A stretch of DNA of 7,083 bases. Origin: an uncultured Oscillospiraceae bacterium (GTDB lineage Bacteria > Bacillota > Clostridia > Oscillospirales > Acutalibacteraceae). This document shows positions 1 to 5,893 of the stretch, piece by piece. The notes under the pieces were generated by a model, which was not told where the DNA came from, did not search any database, and worked only from the letters and a program-made list of their open reading frames with translations. Positions within the stretch are counted from its first letter, which is position 1. Each line of letters starts with the position of its first letter. Location: assembly GCA_902496265.1 (NCBI GenBank), contig CABVAD010000061.1, forward strand, positions 1 through 7,083. The letters are read 5' to 3'. The translations under genes and the position numbers were made by a program.

Positions 1-12
1 TCCTTTTTCTAT

Positions 13-40
13 ATTATAGCATATATTTTCAAAATAGCAA
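13..40 (-). promoter_or_regulatory. Candidate divergent sigma-A promoter (leftward)
   Basis: Read on the minus strand, a perfect TATAAT (18-13) is preceded by TGC, making a TG-extended -10 element. TTGCTA (40-35) lies 16 bp upstream and matches the -35 consensus at 4 of 6 positions. Transcription would start near position 6 and leave the window to the left, so a divergently transcribed neighbour is implied but not seen. The A+T-rich context makes a chance match possible. Confidence 0.4.
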
Positions 41-68
41 GAAGCTCCGGAAAAACAGCAGCATACGC

Positions 69-97
69 TTGACATCGCAATTTCAGTGTGCTAATAT
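69..97 (+). promoter_or_regulatory. Sigma-A promoter of the esterase gene
   Basis: A perfect -35 box TTGACA (69-74) is followed after exactly 17 bp by TAATAT (92-97), a 4/6 match to TATAAT. The transcript would begin around 104, giving a leader of about 20 nt that carries the ribosome binding site AAAGGAGA (113-120), 6 nt before the ATG at 127. No operator-like palindrome is obvious around it, so expression may be constitutive. Confidence 0.8.
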
Positions 98-126
98 ATG
101 GAAAAGCAGTCGAAAGGAGAATTGCT

Positions 127-966
127 ATGAAATATGAAGTTTTGCATTTAAAGGAATATTATCCGTTTTTGGGTGAGGACGGATGCGACCCGACCGTTGA
201 AGCCTATCTTCCCTACAATATGACCGAAATGCACCGTGAAAACGATAAAAGACCCTGTATGGTGGTCTGCCCCGGCGGAGGGTACGGTATGTGCTCCCAG
301 CGGGAGGCTGAGCCTATAGCGCTCCAGTTCCTGCCGCAGGGCTATAACGTGTTTACTATTACATATTCCGTCGCTCCCCACCGTTTCCCGACCCAGCTTC
401 GCGAGGTTGCGGCGTTAATGGAGCTTATCTGCAAAAACGCTGACAAATGGAACTGCGACACCTCTAAAATCGCAATTATCGGCTTCTCGGCGGGAGGTCA
501 CCTTGCCGCCCATTATTCGACAATGTTCGACTGCAAGGAGGTAAGGGAGGTTTTCCCCGAAAGCAAGAGCGTTAACGCCTCGGTGCTTTGCTATCCCGTA
601 ATAACAGCCGACCCCGCCCACGCGCATATGGGCAGCTTTTACAATCTGCTGGGTAAAAAAGATATTTCCCCCGAAGAAACCAACTACTTCTCCTGCGATC
701 GCAACGTTAAGAATACCACCCCGCCCGCCTTTATATGGCACACCGCGGAGGACGGCTGCGTGCCTGTTATGAACAGCCTTTTATACGCAAGGGCGCTCAG
801 CGAGCATAAGGTGCCGTTTGAGCTTCATATATATCCATACGGCGGTCACGGCTCATCAACCTGTGACGCGCAGACCCTCGGCACGGTTGATAACGGACTC
901 GCCCACGCAAGCGCGTGGCTTGAAAGCCTTGAAAAATGGCTTAAGTTAATTGGTTTTACAAAGTAA
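127..966 (+). CDS. Alpha/beta-hydrolase esterase (BD-FAE / acetyl-xylan-esterase-like)
   Basis: The predicted product (279 aa) is a cytoplasmic serine hydrolase that probably cleaves acetyl or other short acyl esters, perhaps from plant-polysaccharide fragments. The oxyanion-hole segment PGGGYG lies at residues 49-54. The nucleophile elbow GFSAGG gives Ser121, Asp209 sits in HTAEDG, and His241 in GGHG, so the triad is complete and in canonical order. Length fits the family (COG0657-type hydrolases). No signal peptide or TM segment is seen. The ATG at 127 is chosen because AAAGGAGA lies 6 nt upstream; an in-frame GTG at 88 would lie inside the promoter -10 region. The gene is monocistronic, with its own promoter and terminator. 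The substrate is inference; a peptidase or lipase role in the same fold cannot be excluded. Confidence 0.88.
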   Translation: MKYEVLHLKEYYPFLGEDGCDPTVEAYLPYNMTEMHRENDKRPCMVVCPGGGYGMCSQREAEPIALQFLPQGYNVFTITYSVAPHRFPTQLREVAALMELICKNADKWNCDTSKIAIIGFSAGGHLAAHYSTMFDCKEVREVFPESKSVNASVLCYPVITADPAHAHMGSFYNLLGKKDISPEETNYFSCDRNVKNTTPPAFIWHTAEDGCVPVMNSLLYARALSEHKVPFELHIYPYGGHGSSTCDAQTLGTVDNGLAHASAWLESLEKWLKLIGFTK

Positions 967-986
967 ATAACACAAAAAACAATCTA

Positions 987-1022
987 CGTCCCGCTGATTT
1001 TCGGCGGGACGGAATTTTTTTT
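987..1022 (+). terminator. Rho-independent terminator of the esterase gene
   Basis: CGTCCCGC (987-994) pairs perfectly with GCGGGACG (1004-1011) across a 9-nt loop. After GAA comes an eight-T run (1015-1022). It lies 20 bp after the esterase stop codon. Confidence 0.88.
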
Positions 1023-1037
1023 GCAATAAAGGTTTAC

Positions 1038-1062
1038 AAAAGAGGGGGTGTCCCTCTTTTTT
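1038..1062 (+). terminator. Second terminator-like hairpin before the lysis cassette
   Basis: AAAAGAGGG (1038-1046) pairs perfectly with CCCTCTTTT (1052-1060) across the 5-nt loop GGTGT. The six-T run 1057-1062 completes an intrinsic terminator. It lies 16 bp after the first terminator and 40 bp before the first lysis gene. It could be a back-up terminator, a border left by insertion, or an attenuator controlling the lysis genes. No convincing promoter is seen between it and position 1103: A+T-rich matches such as TATTAT (1062-1067) have no -35 partner. Confidence 0.7.
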
Positions 1063-1090
1063 ATTATATCAAAGGAAAATTACGGCACGG

Positions 1091-1098
1091 GGAGGTGA
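1091..1098 (+). promoter_or_regulatory. Strong Shine-Dalgarno GGAGGTGA
   Basis: GGAGGTGA is an 8-nt match to the anti-Shine-Dalgarno sequence, 4 nt before the ATG at 1103. It fixes the start of the first lysis-cassette gene. Confidence 0.85.
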
Positions 1099-1102
1099 CG
1101 AA

Positions 1103-1375
1103 ATGAGCGAGGCGTTGATATCGGCGGGGGCGGCGGTGATTGTCGGCGTGCTTTCGCTCGTCGGCGTAATAATCACAAACAGCCGTGCAAACAGCAAAAT
1201 GCAAAACGACATGAAAACCGCCCAGGCGGTAACCGACGAGCGCATAAGCGAGCTTACCCGCGAGGTGCGTATGCATAACGGCTTCGCGCGGCGAATACCT
1301 GTAATAGAGGAGCAGGTAAAGGTCGTAAACCACCGCGTTGCGGATCTTGAGGAATTACATAAACCGAATAATTAG
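1103..1375 (+). CDS. Small phage-type membrane protein with coiled coil (XhlA/holin-accessory-like)
   Basis: This 90-aa protein has one hydrophobic segment at about residues 4-25 (alanine/valine/leucine-rich, ending IITN). A charged helical tail at about 33-85 follows, with heptad-like spacing and a typical ELTREV...RIPVIEEQVKVVNHRVADLE pattern. Small proteins of this shape sit beside endolysin and holin genes in phages of Bacillota and resemble the XhlA class of membrane-associated lysis factors. The role is inferred from topology and position: a holin helper or a membrane anchor for the amidase. It starts at ATG 1103 behind GGAGGTGA. Its TAG stop overlaps the AGGAGAAG ribosome binding site of the amidase gene, so the two are probably co-translated. 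No catalytic motif is present. Confidence 0.72.
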   Translation: MSEALISAGAAVIVGVLSLVGVIITNSRANSKMQNDMKTAQAVTDERISELTREVRMHNGFARRIPVIEEQVKVVNHRVADLEELHKPNN

Positions 1376-1387
1376 GAGAAGTTTAAA

Positions 1388-2197
1388 ATGGTAAAAGTTA
1401 AAAAAATCGAATGTCCGAGCGACAAGGTAAGAATTAAATGTCCGAATACTATGACCCCTACGCGCATAGTAATACATAACACCGCGAATGACGCGAGCGC
1501 GGCGGACGAAATCGCGTATATGCACAAAAACAAAAAGGAGGTTTCGTTTCACTTTGCGGTCGACGATAAGGAGGCTGTGCAGGGTATAGCCCTTAACCGC
1601 AACGCGTGGCATGCGGGAGACGGCAACGGCAAAGGCAACCGCGAAGGTATTGCAATTGAAATTTGCTATTCAAAATCGGGCGGGGAGAGGTTTGAAGCGG
1701 CGCAGAAAAACGCCGCCCTACTTACCGCAAAGCTCCTTGCGGACTACGGCTGGGGCATTGATAAGGTTACAAAGCACGCCGACTACGCAAACAAGCATTG
1801 CCCGCACCGCACCCTCGACGACTACGGCTGGGATTATTTCCTTAACCTTGTAAGGGGTTATATGGGAGAAAGCAAGCCTATATCAACCGTAAATACGGCG
1901 GTTTTGAATTGGCAGAGAGCCGCAATCGCAGACGGGTATAAATTTCCGAAATACGGCGCGGACGGCAAATGGGGTAAGGAGTGCGAGACCGTTGCAAAAG
2001 CCGCGGTATGCAAACAGCGCACCGTATATACCAACAAAAACCTTACTAAAATTGTTCAGAATAAGGTCGGAGTGAAGGCCGACGGATTATTCGGAGCAAA
2101 GACAAAAGCGGCTGTACAAGGCTATCAGCGCTCAAGGGGACTTGCAGCTGACGGCGCTGTTGGCATAAACACCTGGAAGAAAATTCTCGGTGTATGA
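1388..2197 (+). CDS. Phage-type endolysin: N-acetylmuramoyl-L-alanine amidase with peptidoglycan-binding repeats
   Basis: The predicted product (269 aa) cuts the amide bond between N-acetylmuramic acid and L-alanine in peptidoglycan. Residues about 20-156 form an Amidase_2/PGRP domain. Zinc ligands are His30 (RIVIHNTA), His130 (TKHADY) and Cys138 (KHCPHR). Lys136 lies two residues before the Cys, the same H-x7-C and K-x-C spacing as T7 lysozyme. Residues about 170-205 and 215-269 look like two PG_binding_1-type repeats, marked by GADGKWG and KADGLFG...VQGYQ...AADGAVG; the second is the better preserved. There is no signal peptide or SAR segment, so export would need a holin. It starts at ATG 1388, with AGGAGAAG overlapping the preceding stop. 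The next gene, a holin, begins 19 bp after its TGA. Confidence 0.92.
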   Translation: MVKVKKIECPSDKVRIKCPNTMTPTRIVIHNTANDASAADEIAYMHKNKKEVSFHFAVDDKEAVQGIALNRNAWHAGDGNGKGNREGIAIEICYSKSGGERFEAAQKNAALLTAKLLADYGWGIDKVTKHADYANKHCPHRTLDDYGWDYFLNLVRGYMGESKPISTVNTAVLNWQRAAIADGYKFPKYGADGKWGKECETVAKAAVCKQRTVYTNKNLTKIVQNKVGVKADGLFGAKTKAAVQGYQRSRGLAADGAVGINTWKKILGV

Positions 2198-2201
2198 TTT
2201 T

Positions 2202-2209
2202 AAGGAGGG
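2202..2209 (+). promoter_or_regulatory. Shine-Dalgarno AAGGAGGG of the holin gene
   Basis: AAGGAGGG sits 7 nt before ATG 2217 and supports independent, efficient initiation of the very short holin gene. Confidence 0.8.
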
Positions 2210-2216
2210 ATAAAAA

Positions 2217-2417
2217 ATGAACAAAAACGCTGCAAAATGGCTTAAGGCGGCGGCTGTCCGCGCGGTGAAAACCGTGGCACAGACAGCGATAGCTACCATC
2301 GGCACCTCGGCGGTGCTGTCGGCGGTGGACTGGCGGGTGGTAATCTCCGCTTCGCTCTTAGCAGGACTTCTGTCGTTGCTTACAAGCGTCGCGGGACTTC
2401 CCGAGGTCAAGGAATGA
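2217..2417 (+). CDS. r1t-like phage holin
   Basis: This 66-aa protein resembles the phage r1t holin family. It has a basic amphipathic N-terminus (residues 1-20), the family-like stretch VKTVAQTAIATIG leading into TM1 (about 21-37), a short DW-containing turn (38-40), TM2 (about 41-61, ending LLSLLTSVAGLP) and a short charged tail. Holins of this type oligomerise in the cytoplasmic membrane and let the endolysin out at a set time. The family match is by eye, but the TVAQT...VDW...LLSxLxSxAxLP pattern is distinctive. It directly follows the amidase, as expected of a lysis module, and its TGA runs straight into the terminator. Confidence 0.85.
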   Translation: MNKNAAKWLKAAAVRAVKTVAQTAIATIGTSAVLSAVDWRVVISASLLAGLLSLLTSVAGLPEVKE

Positions 2418-2451
2418 AAAAAACGGGGCATCGTCTGATGCTCCGTTTTTT
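2417..2451. terminator. Strong bidirectional terminator between lysis cassette and minus-strand operon
   Basis: ACGGGGCATC (2423-2432) pairs with GATGCTCCGT (2437-2446) through 10 bp, including one G-T wobble, closed by a GTCT tetraloop. A-runs on the left (2417-2423) and T-runs on the right (2446-2451) make it functional on both strands. It serves the holin gene from the left and the HAD hydrolase gene, whose stop is at 2458-2460, from the right. Confidence 0.92.
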
Positions 2452-2457
2452 ATGCGG

Positions 2458-3138
2458 TTACAATATTTTTTCAAGCTCCGACAGGGAGCAAATCTCAAAT
2501 TTTGATTTGTATTTCGGCTCAAGCCCCGCGGGATTGTACCAGCAGGTATCTATCCCCGCGTTTATTCCGCCTAAAATATCAGAGCTTTGGCTGTCGCCCA
2601 CAATCAGGATTTTTCGCCTGTCCTTTTCGGGAATATTCGAAATAATGTAATCGTAATACTCCCTTTCGGGCTTTTGATACCCTGAGTCCTCAGAGACAAA
2701 AACCCTGTCAAAATAGGGCGCGAGACCCGAGCCTGCTATGCGGCGGTTTTGAGTTGCGGAAAGCCCGTTTGTTGCGGCGTAGAGCTTATAGCCCTGCTTT
2801 CGCAGATAATCGAGAATCTGAAACGCCCCCTCGACCGTAAAGTATCCCTCGGAAAGACCCCTGCCGTACTCCGCGGAGAGCGCGTCGGGGTCGCCCTTAC
2901 AGCCGAAAACCTCTAAAAGCCTTTTAAAACGCCCTGTAAATATGGCGCTTTTAGGTATTTCGCCCCGTTCAAAGCTTTCCCAAAAGCTTTTGTTAATCCT
3001 TGAATATGTACAGACCGCTTCATCATCTGAGGGCAGGGAGTTGTTTTTAAGCACCTTCCGTATCGCCTTAGCCTCCGCCGCCTTAAAATCAAGCAGGGTG
3101 TCGTCAAGGTCGAGAAGTAAAGTGGTATAGCCCGTCAC
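2458..3138 (-). CDS. HAD-superfamily hydrolase, YjjG-like 5'-nucleotidase
   Basis: The 226-aa product has every HAD signature. Motif I is DLDDTLLD (nucleophile Asp10, acid/base Asp12), motif II Thr123 in ATNG, motif III Lys156 in YQKPE, and motif IV GDSQSSDI with Asp182 and Asp187. Residues about 16-95 form the helical cap. Length and the DLDDTLLDF...TNG...KP...GDS..SDI pattern match YjjG/YfnB-type pyrimidine 5'-nucleotidases, which act on (d)UMP, dTMP and non-canonical nucleotides. The exact substrate is inference. The start is GTG at 3138-3136: it overlaps the galU TGA as GTGA and the protein contains no other methionine. The nearest Shine-Dalgarno, AAAGGAG, is about 14 nt upstream inside galU, so initiation probably depends on coupling. 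Last gene of the minus-strand operon. Confidence 0.87.
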   Translation of the reverse strand: MTGYTTLLLDLDDTLLDFKAAEAKAIRKVLKNNSLPSDDEAVCTYSRINKSFWESFERGEIPKSAIFTGRFKRLLEVFGCKGDPDALSAEYGRGLSEGYFTVEGAFQILDYLRKQGYKLYAATNGLSATQNRRIAGSGLAPYFDRVFVSEDSGYQKPEREYYDYIISNIPEKDRRKILIVGDSQSSDILGGINAGIDTCWYNPAGLEPKYKSKFEICSLSELEKIL

Positions 3139-4004
3139 AGCGTTTTTGCAAGCTCCTTTAAGTAATCCCTTAACTGCTCCTTGATTTCGGGGTGGTTAAT
3201 ACCCACCTCGATATTAGCCTTTAAAATGCCGAATTTGTTGCCCATATCATAGCGCACGCCGCTGAAATCCACGCCTATCATACCGTATTTTACCGCAAGC
3301 TCGCGCATAGCGTCGGTAAGCTGAAGCTCGCCGCCCACGCCCAAGGGAGTATTCTCTAAAATGCTGAAAATCTCGTTATCCAGCACACAGCGGCCGAGAA
3401 TTGAGTAATTGGAAAATTTCTTATCAAGGCTCGGCTTTTCGATCATATCGCTGACCGCGTAATTTTTGCTGTCAAGCTGTTCGAGTTTTAAGGAGCTGTA
3501 CTTGACAATAAGCTCGTCGGAGACCTCTTTTATGCCGACAACGCTTTTTCCGTATTTTTCGTAAGCCTCGCACAGCTCGCCTATGGCGGGCGGGTCGCCT
3601 ACAATAACGTCGTCGCCGTAAAGCACGGCAAACGGCTCACCGCCTACAAATTCCTTAGCGCGAAGCACTGCGTCGCCGAGTCCCCTTGTTTCCTTTTGGC
3701 GTATGTAGTATATATTGGCGAGGTTTGCAACCCTGTCAAGCGTTTCGAGCATCTCGGTATTTCCGCGCCTTTCAAGCATTGCCTCAAGCTCAACCGAATG
3801 GTCGAAATGATCCTCGATAACCCCCTTGCCGCGGTTAGTGATTATGAGAATATCGGTTATTCCCGCCCTTACCGCCTCTTCGACGATATACTGTATGGCG
3901 GGCTTGTCAACAATCGGGAGCATTTCCTTGGGAAGCGCCTTTGATGCGGGAAGCACTCTTGTGCCCAGCCCCGCGGCGGGAATTATCGCTTTTTTAATTT
4001 TCAT
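3135..4004 (-). CDS. galU: UTP--glucose-1-phosphate uridylyltransferase
   Basis: The enzyme makes UDP-glucose from UTP and glucose-1-phosphate, the donor for cell-wall glycans, glycolipids and exopolysaccharide. At 289 aa it has the usual bacterial GalU length. The nucleotide-binding signature AAGLGTRVLPASKALPKEML lies at residues 10-29. Lys26 follows in LPKEM, the GLGDAV segment at 108-113, YGDD with the metal-binding Asp pair at 131-132, MIEKP in the middle, and GVGGELQLTDA followed by a VRYDMGNKFG segment near the C-terminus. All fit GalU rather than glucose-1-phosphate thymidylyltransferase (RmlA). It starts at ATG 4004 behind AGAGGAGA (4015-4008), 28 bp after the zinc-ribbon gene, and overlaps the HAD gene by 4 bp. 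Confidence 0.95.
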   Translation of the reverse strand: MKIKKAIIPAAGLGTRVLPASKALPKEMLPIVDKPAIQYIVEEAVRAGITDILIITNRGKGVIEDHFDHSVELEAMLERRGNTEMLETLDRVANLANIYYIRQKETRGLGDAVLRAKEFVGGEPFAVLYGDDVIVGDPPAIGELCEAYEKYGKSVVGIKEVSDELIVKYSSLKLEQLDSKNYAVSDMIEKPSLDKKFSNYSILGRCVLDNEIFSILENTPLGVGGELQLTDAMRELAVKYGMIGVDFSGVRYDMGNKFGILKANIEVGINHPEIKEQLRDYLKELAKTL

Positions 4005-4032
4005 AACTTCTCCTCTTTTTACATTTATTATT

Positions 4033-4917
4033 TTATATCAGCGAAATCATTACGGTAATTGCAGACGCGATATTCTGAATAACTATCATTGAAATAATGC
4101 CCACCGCCAGCATACCGCCCGAAACTCCGCCTAAAGAGGCGAGCCCCATTCGGTAATACCTTTGGTCGATTCCGTTTTGCAAAAATGCGCGTATCGATTT
4201 TACGCAATGGTCTTTATATGCGTAAAAGCCGAAAAGACCCGAAAGCACACAGGCCGCAAGGCTTGCAAGGTTGTCAAGCCCCGAGGCTAAGAGATCGCGT
4301 GCGGTTTTTCCGCTCCCCGCGTTTTCGAGGGCGTCAAGCAATGCCTCAGCGTCTCCCTCGGTTATCGATTCAAAAATACCGCTTATGCTTTCGGAATTTG
4401 TATCATAGGTAAGTGCGGCGGTCGTAAAGGTTATCACCGTTCCCGCCGCAAGGAGTATAAGCGCGATTTTATACATCTTACGGTAAAAGAACCACAGCGC
4501 CGCTCCCAAAGGACCGAAAAGAAATCCCAGAATCGCGGCGGGCCAACACCAGGACGTCTTAGAGCGGGTGATTTCCATTTTCATAAATTTAGGCATTATC
4601 TCCGCCGATTTTTTGCCCACAAAAAACGCAACGTCCTCGGCGGGAATACCGTCTATTGCGTAAGCGGTGTAGGTATTATAGGGCGAATACTGACCTGTGC
4701 CGTAACCCGCCGCTGTATAATCGGGCTGAGTATAGCCGCCCGCGCCGGCACCCGAATTAAAGCCGCCGTCGGCTTTGGGTTCGTTCTGCGCTTCGTTTCC
4801 GATAAACTCGGACTCCTTTTGCGGATCAGGCTTTGAAAGCGGCGCACCGCAGTTTTTGCAGTAAACATATTCGCTTTCGTTTGCCACTCCGCATTCGGAG
4901 CAGATTTTTTTATCCAT
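4033..4917 (-). CDS. Zinc-ribbon membrane protein with RKMYK-type (DUF2628-like) core
   Basis: Function unknown. The 294-aa protein opens with a four-cysteine zinc ribbon (C6-x2-C9...C20-x2-C23, ending CGAP). A disordered Gly/Tyr/Ala-rich linker (about 27-85) follows, then the motif GIPAEDVAFFVG...IMPKF (90-111). The membrane part begins with SWCWPAA at 122 and carries the cytoplasmic marker FYRKMYK (144-150). TM segments are estimated at 123-144, 151-170, 212-234 and 262-291. The W-x-W...YRKMYK arrangement resembles DUF2628-type proteins. The C-terminal two thirds align with the product of the gene at 4952-5893, so the two are diverged tandem paralogues. It starts at ATG 4917 behind GGGAGGA, 34 bp after that gene. 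A sensor, scaffold or envelope role is possible but unproven. Confidence 0.82.
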   Translation of the reverse strand: MDKKICSECGVANESEYVYCKNCGAPLSKPDPQKESEFIGNEAQNEPKADGGFNSGAGAGGYTQPDYTAAGYGTGQYSPYNTYTAYAIDGIPAEDVAFFVGKKSAEIMPKFMKMEITRSKTSWCWPAAILGFLFGPLGAALWFFYRKMYKIALILLAAGTVITFTTAALTYDTNSESISGIFESITEGDAEALLDALENAGSGKTARDLLASGLDNLASLAACVLSGLFGFYAYKDHCVKSIRAFLQNGIDQRYYRMGLASLGGVSGGMLAVGIISMIVIQNIASAITVMISLI

Positions 4918-4951
4918 ACTTCTTCCTCCCTGTAATTTATCTCCCGCTAAT

Positions 4952-5893
4952 TTATATAAATACGGCGATAATCGCGGGCAGATACTGCACCGCCATAACG
5001 CCTATAAGGAACAGGAATATGTTGACCCCGCCCTTTTTTCGGTAGTCGTAGTCCATATCCTCGCTTTCGGCGCGGATTTTCTTCACGGCGGCTATCGTGT
5101 AGCCCTTATAGAGATAGTCCCCGAAAATCGCCGAAACAAAGCGTATTGCCGTATTAAAAACAAAGCCGAGCATAGCGAAAATTATAACCGCCGCCCCGAT
5201 ATCCGAAATATGGGCGTAGATATTATTTGCAAGGTCGGCGTAGGTTTCGTTCCCCGCGAAGCCCAGATTGTAAATCGCGCTGCTTAAGGGCAGATATAAA
5301 AGCGACGATATCACGGTTAAAAGTCCTGTGATAATTCCGTTTTTATACATCTTGCGCGACAGCATCCACCCGCAGGGGAAGAAAAACGCCATCCAGTTCC
5401 AGGAAACGCGGTTCTTTTTATTTAAAACCGCGAATTTCGGAATATACCGCGGGGTATTTGCCGCCACAAGCCGCTTTGCCTCGTCGGCGGTCACACCCTC
5501 GCCGATGTCGCAGTCGGCGGGTACGCCGCCTAAAAAGTCGAAGCTTGCAAAGCTGCCGCCCGCCCTTGCAATGTTGGGCGCGCCGCACTTAGGGCAGGCG
5601 TTAAGGGAAAAATCGTAGCTTTCGTGACACATCTGACAGGTGATTTTACCCTCGGCGTTTTCGCCCGTATGTCCCCTCCCCGCCTCCTTTGCGGGGACGG
5701 TTTCCTCGGCGGCTTTAATTTTATCGTACTGCTTATCCGTGCCGTGAAATTCCTCGAGCGCACAGTGACCCAGCTCGTTGTAGCAGTCCCTGTGATGCGG
5801 CGCGCCGCAGACGGGGCAGTAAACAATATCGTCGTCATCGAAGAGATAGGCGTGACACCTTGCACAGGTAACGCCCTCTGTTTTAAGACTCAT
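4952..5893 (-). CDS. RING-finger and zinc-ribbon membrane protein (Prok-RING_1-like N-terminus, DUF2628-like core)
   Basis: Function unknown. The 313-aa protein has two N-terminal zinc modules. The first resembles a prokaryotic RING finger: C10-x2-C13, C26-x2-C29, HH33-34, C37, H43-C44, with the IVYCPVCGAPHHRDC core. The second is a zinc ribbon, C86-x2-C89 and C100-x2-C103, again ending CGAPN. Then come GVTADEAKRLV...YIPKF (133-154), SWNWMAFF and RKMYK (180-184), with TM segments near 165-178, 186-208, 230-256 and 290-313. The start is ATG 5893, because AGAGGTG (5906-5900) lies 6 nt upstream; the in-frame GTG at 5902 falls within that Shine-Dalgarno. The gene overlaps the Nudix gene by 11 bp. 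RING-like folds in bacteria are usually not shown to be ubiquitin ligases, so no such activity is claimed. Confidence 0.82.
   Translation of the reverse strand: MSLKTEGVTCARCHAYLFDDDDIVYCPVCGAPHHRDCYNELGHCALEEFHGTDKQYDKIKAAEETVPAKEAGRGHTGENAEGKITCQMCHESYDFSLNACPKCGAPNIARAGGSFASFDFLGGVPADCDIGEGVTADEAKRLVAANTPRYIPKFAVLNKKNRVSWNWMAFFFPCGWMLSRKMYKNGIITGLLTVISSLLYLPLSSAIYNLGFAGNETYADLANNIYAHISDIGAAVIIFAMLGFVFNTAIRFVSAIFGDYLYKGYTIAAVKKIRAESEDMDYDYRKKGGVNIFLFLIGVMAVQYLPAIIAVFI

Noticed and set aside
415..741. Long open frame on the minus strand inside the esterase gene (108 codons)
   Set aside because: It is fully antisense to a gene with a complete catalytic triad, has no ribosome binding site or recognisable motif, and is expected by chance in G+C-balanced coding DNA.
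2132..2431. Minus-strand open frame spanning the amidase end, the holin gene and part of the terminator
   Set aside because: It crosses a strong terminator hairpin and two supported genes, and its translation resembles no known family.
967..2457. Attachment-site direct repeats flanking the lysis cassette
   Set aside because: The flanks at 967-1102 and 2418-2457 were compared by eye. They share only A/T runs and unrelated G/C-rich stems, with no convincing repeat, so no att site is claimed.
2414..2650. Plus-strand open frame beginning at the holin stop and running into the HAD gene
   Set aside because: It runs through the terminator and is antisense to the conserved HAD C-terminal region; its only start lies in the A-run of the terminator.
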